NCBI GenBank assembly: GCA_949128015.1
Contig: CASBRC010000042.1
Span: 1-9,346 of the forward strand
From: Synechococcales cyanobacterium PMM_0003
GTDB taxonomy: Bacteria > Cyanobacteriota > Cyanobacteriia > Pseudanabaenales > Pseudanabaenaceae
Length of the DNA: 9,346 nucleotides
Reading direction: 5' to 3'
The notes beneath the pieces are model-generated. The model saw only the letters and a program-made list of their open reading frames with translations. It made no database searches and was not told the origin of the DNA. Shown here piece after piece: positions 1 to 6,667 of the stretch (position 1 is the first letter of the stretch; each line of letters starts with the position of its first letter). The translations under genes and the position numbers were made by a program.

Positions 1-255
1 ATGAGTGTAGTCGGTCCTCGTCCATTGGTTCAAGCAGAACTGACTAAGTATGGGACAGCGATCGATAAAGTACTGAGTGTTCGTCCAGGTATTGCAGGAC
101 TATGGCAAGTTTCAGGGCGCAATGATATTCCTTACTCAAGGCGTGTGCAGATAGATGCCAGCTACGTTAAACGCATGAGTTTTTGGCTTGATCTGCATTT
201 AATTTTTAAAACCATTTTGGTCGTGATTTTTCCTAAAGGCAATGGCGCATATTAA
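1..255 (+). CDS. Undecaprenyl-phosphate sugar-1-phosphate transferase, C-terminal fragment (5' end outside window)
   Basis: This is the C-terminal 84 residues of a bacterial sugar transferase (polyprenyl phosphoglycosyl transferase, WbaP/RfbP-like). Such enzymes move a sugar-1-phosphate from a UDP-sugar to undecaprenyl phosphate at the cytoplasmic membrane, the first committed step of O-antigen, capsule or exopolysaccharide repeat-unit synthesis. The visible signatures are VGPRP at residues 4-8, the block VRPGIAGLWQVSGRN (about 27-41), and a C-terminal aromatic/hydrophobic stretch ending KGNGAY, the usual end of the family. The ATG at position 1 is almost certainly internal: the family motif is normally preceded by Gly-Asp, and full proteins are roughly 200-500 residues, so the catalytic N-terminal part lies upstream. 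It ends in TAA at 253-255, just before a strong terminator. The family is clear, but the sugar specificity cannot be read from this fragment. Confidence 0.93.
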   Translation: MSVVGPRPLVQAELTKYGTAIDKVLSVRPGIAGLWQVSGRNDIPYSRRVQIDASYVKRMSFWLDLHLIFKTILVVIFPKGNGAY

Positions 256-256
256 T

Positions 257-289
257 AAAAAAACGACCTTACTTAAGGTCGTTTTTTTT
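257..289. terminator. Bidirectional intrinsic terminator between convergent genes
   Basis: A-tract 257-263, stem ACGACCTTA (263-271), a very short loop, complementary stem TAAGGTCGT (274-282) and T-tract 282-289. The A-tract and T-tract make it a Rho-independent terminator in both directions. It starts 2 nt after the stop of the sugar transferase (+) and ends 2 nt before the stop of the membrane protein gene (-, stop at 291-293), so one element serves both genes. Confidence 0.88.
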
Positions 290-290
290 G

Positions 291-1232
291 TTAACCTCTA
301 CGGCTACGAGTAGTTGGTCGCGAAGATAAATCAAACTCTAAAGCAGCCGCCATTCCCCAAAGAGTAAAGGCAAGAATCCAAAAGAATTCCGCAGGTTCGC
401 CACTTTGATACTGTTTTCCTTCACAGACTTTACTGATACCAGTATTGATGCTGTAGTTAAACCACAAGTCGCCAAAGAACATCGCAATACCAGCACTACC
501 GAGCAATCGCCAAGATTGGGCTGCCTTGCCACCCCAAAAAGCAAGTAAAAGAATTGTGGCAACAATCAGTAGCCAAATATCTCCCAAGGCATAAATAATA
601 TTCAGTATTTTCCCTATGTCTAGAGAAAACTCTCCGCCTACGGCAAAGGTAACGTAAGCCGCCATAACGACTCCAACAAATCCAACAGCACCGACAATGC
701 CCCACTGCTTAGGATACAGATTGAGTCTGCGTCCAATTACCGACATCGCCATCCCCCATGACAAAAACACATAAGTTGCCGTGAAGAAAATATCGGCGAT
801 TGATGGAAAGGTTTGAACCAGATCCTTTGCGCCTACGGCTCCGCCATTAATTAGCGCACTTTGATATTGAAAATCTAGATAACCAAAAATTAAATTACCG
901 ATCCCCCAAGAGAGGATACCGATCCCCAAGCCAAGCCAAACATTACGACCGCTAATAATTTTGGAGCTACGCCAATTACGCAGACACAGTATCCCTGAAC
1001 ATGCGATCGCTACAGTTTGGAAAATGTATGTCCCATATCGGTACCAATTTGGTCTTACAAATAGGTTGTTTACCGCCTTAGTACAGTCTTCAGGTTTGAT
1101 AATATGTGGTCCATCAGTTGGGGCGTTAAAAAATAGGTAGAACATTAGAGCTAATGCTGCCCATCCGATCGCTGCCCAGACAATAGCTTGCGTGGAAATC
1201 CCTGATGGCGAGGGAGATTTAGCTCTACTCAT
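291..1232 (-). CDS. Conserved multi-pass membrane protein of unknown function (about 8 TM)
   Basis: A 313-aa integral membrane protein. Hydrophobic segments are visible at about residues 16-35, 66-84, 97-118, 143-166, 177-198, 213-233, 241-259 and 281-298. A long polar loop lies between TM1 and TM2 (about 37-64, with Cys50), another loop lies before the last TM (with Cys270), and the short C-terminal tail is basic (RPTTRSRRG). The stretch PSIADIFF (143-150) and the later GDIW...W-RLLGSAG...GDLWF pattern resemble the multi-TM sensory modules found at the N-terminus of some bacterial GGDEF/EAL and kinase proteins. Here there is no output domain, so that similarity is only an impression. No catalytic motif is visible. 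The ATG at 1232 is preferred because TM1 follows soon after it. It is convergent with the sugar transferase and shares its terminator. Upstream lies a 208-nt gap with a large hairpin. I do not recognise a named family with confidence. Confidence 0.85.
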   Translation of the reverse strand: MSRAKSPSPSGISTQAIVWAAIGWAALALMFYLFFNAPTDGPHIIKPEDCTKAVNNLFVRPNWYRYGTYIFQTVAIACSGILCLRNWRSSKIISGRNVWLGLGIGILSWGIGNLIFGYLDFQYQSALINGGAVGAKDLVQTFPSIADIFFTATYVFLSWGMAMSVIGRRLNLYPKQWGIVGAVGFVGVVMAAYVTFAVGGEFSLDIGKILNIIYALGDIWLLIVATILLLAFWGGKAAQSWRLLGSAGIAMFFGDLWFNYSINTGISKVCEGKQYQSGEPAEFFWILAFTLWGMAAALEFDLSSRPTTRSRRG

Positions 1233-1310
1233 GAATCTTGTACCTTAACTACAACCATAAGAAATAAAGTATTTAAAGAAAGAAAATAACAAGTATGGGT
1301 TCTGCGATTT

Positions 1311-1372
1311 AATAAAGAACCCGATATCTAGTGGCGCGGCGAAGCCGCGCCACTAGATATCGGTTCTTTATT
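1311..1372. repeat. Long triloop hairpin H1 (29-bp stem, GAA loop)
   Basis: Perfect inverted repeat 1321-1340 / 1344-1363 around the loop GAA (1341-1343). After a single unpaired C at 1320, the stem continues as 1311-1319 / 1364-1372, giving 29 base pairs. The tip 1339-1345 reads GCGAAGC, a sequence known to form an exceptionally stable mini-hairpin in DNA. The outer arms are A/T rich (AATAAAGAA ... TTCTTTATT), so it could end transcription. It lies 69 nt beyond the 3' end of the minus-strand 218-aa gene and 79 nt upstream of the membrane protein gene. The core is GC-rich and REP-like. Confidence 0.85.
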
Positions 1373-1440
1373 TTACTGCTCGTCCCTATTGTGATACGAG
1401 CCATAACTTTAGAGGAAAAAAGAGAAAGCAACCATTTGAA

Positions 1441-2097
1441 CTACTGCCAGAGTTTACCTTTAGGAATTTTTTTCAGCCAAGCATTGACGGATGCTGATTC
1501 TGGCAGTTCATTTAAGGCTTCGATCGCACTATCGACAAAACTATTATTTCCAAAATAGGAAGATCCTAGTCGATGTATTTCACCTAAAAGAAGTTGCAAT
1601 TTGCTTTCGTCCCAGTTGGGGATTTGCACGCTATTCAGTGGGTTGATTGACAAAACTGATTCTAGCGCCGAGATTGTTTCGCTTTGGGCAAATCTACCTT
1701 GTTGCATAAACTTGAGTAAATCTTGCTTAAAAGAACCTGCTTGTCTAATACCAAGGAGATCTTCGACTTCAATATACACAGCCTGCAATATCAGTAAACA
1801 ACCTTGAACCAGATGTGTACCAACTGAAGAACTTTGAGTAGGCGCTGTATGAAGTTGGTCTAGTTTGACTCGACCCCATACGCTAAAACGTCGAGGCTCT
1901 TCTAATAATACGCAAGCTTTGCCTTTGTTATCAGTTAAGTCACGCCAAAGCGCTAAAGCCTCATCGCGATTATCGCCAAACATGTTAAGTAACCGAAATG
2001 TTTGCCCTTGGTATTGCAAAATCGGTATTTGTTGATCTTTGTTTTGTGGGTTTTGGACGTTGATGATTTCAACGTCTTGGCGCTTCAGGATGAACAT
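1441..2097 (-). CDS. Conserved cyanobacterial hypothetical protein (218 aa)
   Basis: A 218-aa soluble-looking protein with no signal peptide or TM segment. The N-terminal half (MFILKRQDVEI..., then YQGQTFRLLNMF, LWRDLTDNKGKACVLLEEP and FSVWGRVKLDQL up to about residue 82) reads as a compact beta-rich domain. The C-terminal half from about 93 (HLVQGCLLILQAVYIEVEDLLG..., then repeated amphipathic helices to 210) looks all-helical. From memory it resembles the cyanobacterial family annotated as Npun_F0813-like, whose members start MFILKRQDVEI, but I could not verify this and no function is established. The start at 2097 fits that conserved N-terminus; only a weak GAG-type Shine-Dalgarno precedes it. 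It is flanked by hairpins H1 downstream and H2 upstream, so it is probably transcribed on its own rather than with the protease-like gene 203 nt upstream. Confidence 0.85.
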   Translation of the reverse strand: MFILKRQDVEIINVQNPQNKDQQIPILQYQGQTFRLLNMFGDNRDEALALWRDLTDNKGKACVLLEEPRRFSVWGRVKLDQLHTAPTQSSSVGTHLVQGCLLILQAVYIEVEDLLGIRQAGSFKQDLLKFMQQGRFAQSETISALESVLSINPLNSVQIPNWDESKLQLLLGEIHRLGSSYFGNNSFVDSAIEALNELPESASVNAWLKKIPKGKLWQ

Positions 2098-2232
2098 GTC
2101 TCTACGGTTGACTTAACTGATGTTACCAGTAGCAAAAAATCGTGGCTACCTAATGCCAAGGTTAATAATAGTCCCAAAATCACATTTAAGTCTTGAAAAT
2201 TTAAAATAAAACGTTTGATCGGAAATTATGGT

Positions 2233-2287
2233 AAAGCCAAAAGGGTAAATAGCGGCGCTTCGCGCCGCTATTTACCCTTTTGGCTTT
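2233..2287. repeat. Long perfect triloop hairpin H2 (26-bp stem), terminator-like
   Basis: Perfect 26-bp inverted repeat 2233-2258 / 2262-2287 with loop TTC on the plus strand (GAA on the minus strand). The tip 2257-2263 reads GCTTCGC, i.e. GCGAAGC on the minus strand. The outer arms are AAAGCC ... GGCTTT with an A-rich inner part, giving terminator-like ends. It begins 14 nt past the stop codon of the minus-strand site-2-protease-like gene (stop at 2301), a fitting place for its terminator. It also separates that gene from the 218-aa gene downstream. Confidence 0.87.
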
Positions 2288-2300
2288 TATGTGGTGGCTA

Positions 2301-3776
2301 TCACAAGAGTGATTTTGGTATTGGCAGGATGATTAGTAATGCGATCGCAATTAAAATCATGCCAATAAAATCGCGATTTCTGTTGATTTCAATACCTTCA
2401 TTCACAATCAGTGGACGCGGGGTAGGTAATAAAAATAGTAATAGGCTATAAATCCTTAGCCAAGGCTGCACAAGTAAGGCGATCGCAAAAAGCACCAACC
2501 TTGCGATGCGAGCTATCTGAACTGCTTGTCGATGTCCAAACATGGCGATCGCGAGATTTCCACCGTCAAGTAAGTCAAAGGGCATTAGTTGTAAGGCACT
2601 GAGCGCTAAGCCAGACCAACCAGCTAATGTGAGTGGCGAAAAAGCAAGAATTGGATCTGAGCCGCTAACTGAGGTGATTCCTGTTTTGCCGAGAGAAAAA
2701 ATTGTTTGCCATAAAGTTACAAAAATTGAATTTTTGGAGTCAAAAGTGTTGAGATTTGTAAGCATTAAAGATGGCGCGATCGCAGAATCGACCATCGGCT
2801 GATCTATGGGGATTAAGACCCACTTTCCCAATAGCAATAGAATCACCGAGATCGTTAAGCCCACAATAGTTGGAATTACGGCTCGATCAAAGATGATATT
2901 GCGCTGATTTTTAAGGTGTTGTCTCGTCGTGAAACTAGTATTTAAACTACCTAATAAACCAAATCCACCGAGGCAAGGCAATAAAAGTGGTGGCGCAAAT
3001 TGCAGTTTATAACGCTTGTCAATGCAATATTTCGCAATCTCACGACCACCAAAGATACTTGCGACACCTAAAAAGTAAGGAATTCCATGCTGTAAGTCGA
3101 TCAAACTCAAATCTTCAATTTGCTGATTTGCACCGACCACTAACACAGTAAATGCTGTAAAGACAATACTGATAATGCTAGCTAGCCAGCCTTGGCGATC
3201 GCTTAAAGCTGATTGCGACTTGTTGAGATTACTGGGGATCAAATAAAAGCTATAGCTCGTCGTATTTTCTTGAATATCCTGACTAATCCCAAAACCTGTG
3301 CCTAAATTTTCTGATGGACTTTCTTGTAAGTAACAAATAAAGCGATCGCCAAATATTTTTTGAATATTTTGGTTGATCGTGTCGTAAGCATATTGAAAAT
3401 TTTGCGATCGCAGATTGCCCCGACAGTAAATTTCGTGAGTGCGATATTCTAAACCTGTCAGATGATAAATAGTTGGGAAAAAGCAGTCTTTGAGCTTTTT
3501 TTCTGCAATGGGATCAAGATTGAGGACTTCAGTATTTGAGTTGGCAGATGAGAGGAAATTGCTATATATCCATACACAAAGCAAAAACACAATTGACACA
3601 AAAATTAATGGCAACGCTTGACGATTGAGAGTTGTCCATGCGATCGCCAAACTTGGCAAAGCAACCGCTAAAACCCATAAAATGAATGTCTGTGTCTGAT
3701 TATTTTGTTGCGATCGTTGACGATAGCTCGCCACGCAACCCACTACCACAAAAACAAATATTTCCTCAAATCCCAT
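2301..3776 (-). CDS. Site-2 protease (M50/EGY-type) homologue, probably proteolytically inactive
   Basis: A 491-aa polytopic membrane protein of the cyanobacterial/plastid EGY-like M50 family. N-terminal TMs lie at about 31-50 and 54-74. A soluble domain follows at 85-185 (CFFPTIYHLTGLEYRTHEIYCRG, then FGDRF at 142-146), typical of this family. The membrane core spans about 195-487. The second catalytic region is preserved: AGWSGLALSALQLMPFDLLDGG, with LDGG at 403-406, which normally supplies the third zinc ligand. So are the downstream RPLIVNEG (454-461) and the C-terminal TM. The first motif is altered: where HExxH is expected, before the landmark KLQFAPPLLLPCLGGFG (257-273), the sequence is REIAK (245-249, bases 3030-3044). 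Both zinc-binding histidines are replaced while the glutamate remains. Family members regulate intramembrane proteolysis; plant EGY3 likewise lacks the motif. The reading frame is intact, arguing for a functional pseudoprotease rather than decay. No clear Shine-Dalgarno precedes ATG 3776. Confidence 0.85.
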   Translation of the reverse strand: MGFEEIFVFVVVGCVASYRQRSQQNNQTQTFILWVLAVALPSLAIAWTTLNRQALPLIFVSIVFLLCVWIYSNFLSSANSNTEVLNLDPIAEKKLKDCFFPTIYHLTGLEYRTHEIYCRGNLRSQNFQYAYDTINQNIQKIFGDRFICYLQESPSENLGTGFGISQDIQENTTSYSFYLIPSNLNKSQSALSDRQGWLASIISIVFTAFTVLVVGANQQIEDLSLIDLQHGIPYFLGVASIFGGREIAKYCIDKRYKLQFAPPLLLPCLGGFGLLGSLNTSFTTRQHLKNQRNIIFDRAVIPTIVGLTISVILLLLGKWVLIPIDQPMVDSAIAPSLMLTNLNTFDSKNSIFVTLWQTIFSLGKTGITSVSGSDPILAFSPLTLAGWSGLALSALQLMPFDLLDGGNLAIAMFGHRQAVQIARIARLVLFAIALLVQPWLRIYSLLLFLLPTPRPLIVNEGIEINRNRDFIGMILIAIALLIILPIPKSLL

Positions 3777-3823
3777 ATCAATACCAGTTTAAAAGCTCAA
3801 ATTAAAAAAACGTCGCGACACTT

Positions 3824-3853
3824 ATTTTAAATTAAGCTATTGTTTAGCATCAA
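3824..3853 (-). promoter_or_regulatory. Candidate sigma-70-type promoter for the site-2-protease-like gene
   Basis: On the minus strand, TTGATG (3848-3853) and TAAAAT (3824-3829) are 18 bp apart, matching the TTGACA/TATAAT consensus at 4 and 5 of 6 positions. Initiation near 3817 would give a leader of about 40 nt before ATG 3776. This rests on consensus only; the region is A/T rich, so chance matches are likely. Confidence 0.3.
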
Positions 3854-3860
3854 AACCAAA

Positions 3861-3895
3861 AAAATAGGTGGAGCGCCAAGCGCCTCACCTATTTT
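3861..3895. repeat. Imperfect triloop hairpin H3 in the dnaB leader
   Basis: Inverted repeat 3861-3876 / 3880-3895 with loop CAA (3877-3879). Fourteen of 16 pairs are Watson-Crick; 3872/3884 is A-C and 3871/3885 is G-T. The inner tip is GCGC-CAA-GCGC and the outer arms are AAAATAGGTG ... CACCTATTTT. Unlike H1 and H2 it lies between divergent genes, where no upstream gene needs terminating, and it ends 24 nt before the dnaB start codon. It could be an attenuator, a leader structure or a dispersed palindromic repeat. Confidence 0.7.
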
Positions 3896-3919
3896 CAACT
3901 GTACTGGCAATCTCTCTAT

Positions 3920-6589
3920 ATGAGCAAAGACTTTGAATCTATCAGCGATCGCTTGCCACCACAGAATATTGAAGCCGAGGAGGCAGTCTTAGGGGGGATT
4001 TTAATCGATCCAGAGGCGGTTTCGCGAGTGCTAGATACCTTGCGTCCCGAAATGTTCTATGTGGCAGCACATCAGGAAGTCTTTCGGGCTTGCTTAATGT
4101 TGCACAACCAATCCAATCCCACGGACATGATGAGCTTGACCACATGGCTCAGCGACCGCGATATGCTCGAAAAAATCGGCGGTCAAACAAAAATTGCTCA
4201 ACTTTGCGATCGCACTGTCAGCGCTGTCAATATCGATTTTTATGCTCAATTAGTTGCTGACAAATATGCGCGGCGCAAACTTGCCGAAGCGGCTAGAGGT
4301 GTAGTCGAGATTAGTTACAATAACGAAATTGAACTTGCTCAACTTCTCGATCAATCTGAGCAAAAGATTTTTGCGGTTACCCAATCTCGCGCTCAACAAG
4401 GGCTTACGCCTGCTGCCGACATTCTCACGAAAACTTTCTATGAATTAGAAAATCGTTTTAATTCCCTTGGGACTGGTAATTCCACCGCCACAGGTTTAAT
4501 TACGGGGTTTTACGATTTTGATGCGATGACCAATGGTTTACAGCGATCGGATTTGATCGTTCTCGCAGGTCGTCCGTCAATGGGTAAAACCGCATTCGGC
4601 TTGGAAATAGCTCGAAAAATGGCGGAAATCCATCGCTTGCCTGTGGCGATCTTTAGCTTGGAAATGTCCAAGGAGCAATTGGTTTATCGTCTGTTAGCCA
4701 GTCAGTCCAAAGTCCGCTCTAGCGATATGGGCATCGATAGTAATCGCCTTCGCGCTGGGCAAATTAGTGAAAATGAATGGGGAACTGTCGCGATGGCGAT
4801 TAGTGGTCTCTCAGAATTGCCACTATTTATCGATGACACGCCAAATCCTCCGATTACCGAATTACGCTCTAAGGCTCGGCGTTTGCAATCAGAAAAAGGT
4901 GGCGTGCTTGGTTTGATTTTGATTGATTATTTGCAACTCATGGAAGGCTCTGGTTCGGATAATCGGGTGCAAGAAATATCAAGAATTACGCGATCGCTAA
5001 AAGCTCTAGCCCGCGAATTAAATGTGCCTGTAATCGCTCTATCCCAATTAAGTCGAGGCGTGGAAGCCAGAACCAACAAGCGTCCGATGCTTTCCGACTT
5101 GAGAGAAAGTGGATGCTTGAGTGGGGATTCACTGATTACGATGGCAGATACAGGAGCAGAAATTCCGATCCGCGATCTCGTTGGCAAATCAGATTTTGCG
5201 ATTTGGGCAGTTAACCCTCAAACCCTCAAAATGGAACGAGCAATCGTCAGTAATGCTTTCTGTACTGGTTCTAAATCTGTTTATCAACTAAAAACTCAAT
5301 TAGGGCGATCAATCAAAGCAACTGCAAATCATCAGTTTTTGACAATTCATGGTTGGAAAAGACTTGATGAATTACAAATAGGCGATCGCATTGCTATGCC
5401 TCGGCATATTCCTAGCCCAGAATTACAAACAATGGGTGATGCTGAGCTGGCACTACTGGGACATTTAATTGGTGATGGTTGTACTTTGCCACGCCATGCA
5501 ATTCAGTACACAACCAGAGAACTAGATTTAGCTGAACTAGTGGCAAGTTTAGCAACCGAAGTCTTTCGCGATCAAATTGTTCCAAGAATCCAAAAAGAAA
5601 GAGATTGGTATCAAGTATATTTACCGTCTGCCTACCATTTAACCCACGGCATTAAAAATCCTGTTACTAAATGGCTAGAAAATCTTGATATATTTGGTTT
5701 GCGATCGCACGAAAAATTTATACCATTACAAGTTTTTGAACAGCCGCAAGAATCGATAGCCATCTTTTTGCGTCATCTGTGGGCTACTGATGGCTGTATT
5801 CGCACAAGTAAAAAATCTTACTATCCTAGTATTTACTATGCATCTAGCAGCGAAAAATTAGCGATCGGTGTGCAGTCTTTACTATTAAGGTTGGGTATCA
5901 ATGCAACTTTAAGAATTGTCTCTCAATGCGAAAAAGGACGCGATCAGCATCAAGTTTGGATAGCAGGAAAGCCAGATATAGAAAAATTTGTGAATATCAT
6001 TGGTGCGGTTGGTAAGTATAAACAGGAAAGTTTACAAGAAGTCAATTTGTATATAAGTAATTCTGGATGTGCTAATACGAATAGAGACTTGATATCAAAA
6101 GAAGTTTGGAAAACTCATGTTAATGTCGCTAGAGAAAAGCTAGGCTTGACAACTAGACAAATGCAAGAGCAGATTGGCACAAAGTATTGTGGCACAAGTT
6201 TATATAAAAATGCGATTAGTCGCGATCGCATGTATAAGCTATCGACAGTTTTAGAATCAACGGAGCTTTACAAGCTTGCTGAAAGCGATATCTACTGGGA
6301 TCAAGTAATGAGTATTGATTCATTAACAGAAGAAATGGTATATGACTTAACCGTACCGAATCTTGAGAACTTTGTTGCCAATAATTTTTACGTTCATAAC
6401 AGCATCGAGCAAGATGCGGATTTAGTCATTAATTTATATCGTGATGAATATTACAATCCTGAAACTCCCGATCGCGGTGTTGCCGAAATTATTATTGCTA
6501 AGCATCGGAATGGGCCAGTTGGCACGGTCAAATTACTATTTGAACCACGCTTAACCAAGTTTGAGAATATGGCTTCTAGTCGTAGTTAA
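3920..6589 (+). CDS. dnaB: Replicative DNA helicase DnaB containing a full-length intein
   Basis: An 889-aa precursor. Removing the intein (residues 399-827) leaves 460 residues, the normal DnaB length. DnaB is the hexameric ATP-driven helicase that unwinds the replication fork and recruits primase. The N-terminal primase-binding domain begins with RLPPQNIEAEEAVLGGILID (11-30) and is followed by a linker and the RecA-like C-terminal domain. Walker A is GRPSMGKT (217-224), Walker B is LILIDYLQL (332-340, Asp336), and motif H3 is ALSQLSRGVEAR (373-384). The DNA-binding motif H4 is split by the intein as LRESG / SIEQDADLVINLYRD, and KHRNGPVGTVKL (861-872) carries the arginine-finger region. The ATG at 3920 fits the family N-terminus, though no Shine-Dalgarno is visible. 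A hairpin precedes the gene. Active helicase should require splicing, because the intein interrupts a conserved active-site element. Confidence 0.97.
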   Translation: MSKDFESISDRLPPQNIEAEEAVLGGILIDPEAVSRVLDTLRPEMFYVAAHQEVFRACLMLHNQSNPTDMMSLTTWLSDRDMLEKIGGQTKIAQLCDRTVSAVNIDFYAQLVADKYARRKLAEAARGVVEISYNNEIELAQLLDQSEQKIFAVTQSRAQQGLTPAADILTKTFYELENRFNSLGTGNSTATGLITGFYDFDAMTNGLQRSDLIVLAGRPSMGKTAFGLEIARKMAEIHRLPVAIFSLEMSKEQLVYRLLASQSKVRSSDMGIDSNRLRAGQISENEWGTVAMAISGLSELPLFIDDTPNPPITELRSKARRLQSEKGGVLGLILIDYLQLMEGSGSDNRVQEISRITRSLKALARELNVPVIALSQLSRGVEARTNKRPMLSDLRESGCLSGDSLITMADTGAEIPIRDLVGKSDFAIWAVNPQTLKMERAIVSNAFCTGSKSVYQLKTQLGRSIKATANHQFLTIHGWKRLDELQIGDRIAMPRHIPSPELQTMGDAELALLGHLIGDGCTLPRHAIQYTTRELDLAELVASLATEVFRDQIVPRIQKERDWYQVYLPSAYHLTHGIKNPVTKWLENLDIFGLRSHEKFIPLQVFEQPQESIAIFLRHLWATDGCIRTSKKSYYPSIYYASSSEKLAIGVQSLLLRLGINATLRIVSQCEKGRDQHQVWIAGKPDIEKFVNIIGAVGKYKQESLQEVNLYISNSGCANTNRDLISKEVWKTHVNVAREKLGLTTRQMQEQIGTKYCGTSLYKNAISRDRMYKLSTVLESTELYKLAESDIYWDQVMSIDSLTEEMVYDLTVPNLENFVANNFYVHNSIEQDADLVINLYRDEYYNPETPDRGVAEIIIAKHRNGPVGTVKLLFEPRLTKFENMASSRS
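5114..6400 (+). mobile_element. DnaB intein (429 aa) with LAGLIDADG homing endonuclease
   Basis: In-frame protein intron from Cys399 to Asn827 of the DnaB precursor, between LRESG and SIEQDADL, the site used by the Synechocystis PCC 6803 DnaB intein. Splicing block A is CLSGDSLITM and block B is GRSIKATANHQFLTIHGWKRL, read as two adjacent parts with the TxxH motif TANH at 468-471. Block F is VYDLTVPNLENFVA (807-820), block G is FYVHN with penultimate His826 and terminal Asn827, and the +1 extein residue is Ser828. The endonuclease motifs are LLGHLIGDG (512-520, Asp519) and FLRHLWATDG (616-625, Asp624), with the K-F-I-P block near 599-602 between them. Both catalytic aspartates are present, so cleavage activity is plausible. 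Residues about 725-785 (REKLGLTTRQMQEQIG..., SRDRMYKL) look like a helix-turn-helix DNA-recognition insert. All splicing nucleophiles are retained. Block F has Glu815 where Ssp DnaB has His before Asn-Phe. Confidence 0.96.
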
Positions 6590-6629
6590 AGATGCTGCTA
6601 GCAGAAATATTTCTATACGATGACAGAGA

Positions 6630-6635
6630 TATAAT
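6630..6635 (+). promoter_or_regulatory. Candidate -10 box upstream of the ABM-membrane gene
   Basis: TATAAT sits 32 nt before ATG 6668 in the 78-nt gap after dnaB. No convincing -35 box lies 16-18 bp upstream (the bases there are A/T rich), so support is weak. It suggests the downstream gene could have its own promoter instead of relying on dnaB readthrough. Confidence 0.25.
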
Positions 6636-6667
6636 TTACCTGATCACAACTACTTAGTGGTAACTCT

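Noticed and set aside
1..3. ATG at position 1 as the true start of the sugar transferase
   Set aside because: It is the Met inside the conserved family segment just before VGPRP; the catalytic N-terminal part must lie upstream of the window.
338..705. Minus-strand open frames at 338-565 and 496-705
   Set aside because: They are out-of-frame shadows inside the membrane protein gene, which has a coherent TM pattern in its own frame.
1331..1558. Plus-strand open frame of 75 codons
   Set aside because: It starts inside hairpin H1 and its 3' part is antisense to the well-supported 218-aa gene; the translation shows no domain-like pattern.
1601..2196. Plus-strand open frames at 1601-1807 and 2002-2196
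   Set aside because: Both are largely antisense shadows of the 218-aa gene, with no ribosome-binding site and no recognisable protein features.
2215..2802. Plus-strand open frames at 2215-2451 and 2542-2802
   Set aside because: The first runs through hairpin H2 and both lie antisense to the site-2-protease-like gene; composition follows the opposite strand.
3942..5187. Minus-strand open frames at 3942-4145 and 4927-5187
   Set aside because: They are antisense to dnaB, whose frame is certain from Walker motifs and the intein blocks.
5114..6400. Independent gene or frameshifted insertion inside dnaB
   Set aside because: The insertion is exactly in frame and has intein splicing blocks at both ends, so it is a protein intron rather than a separate gene or an insertion sequence.
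6595..6604. CTGCTAGCAG palindrome after dnaB as a terminator
   Set aside because: It is only 10 bp with no loop spacing and no T-tract; too weak to call.
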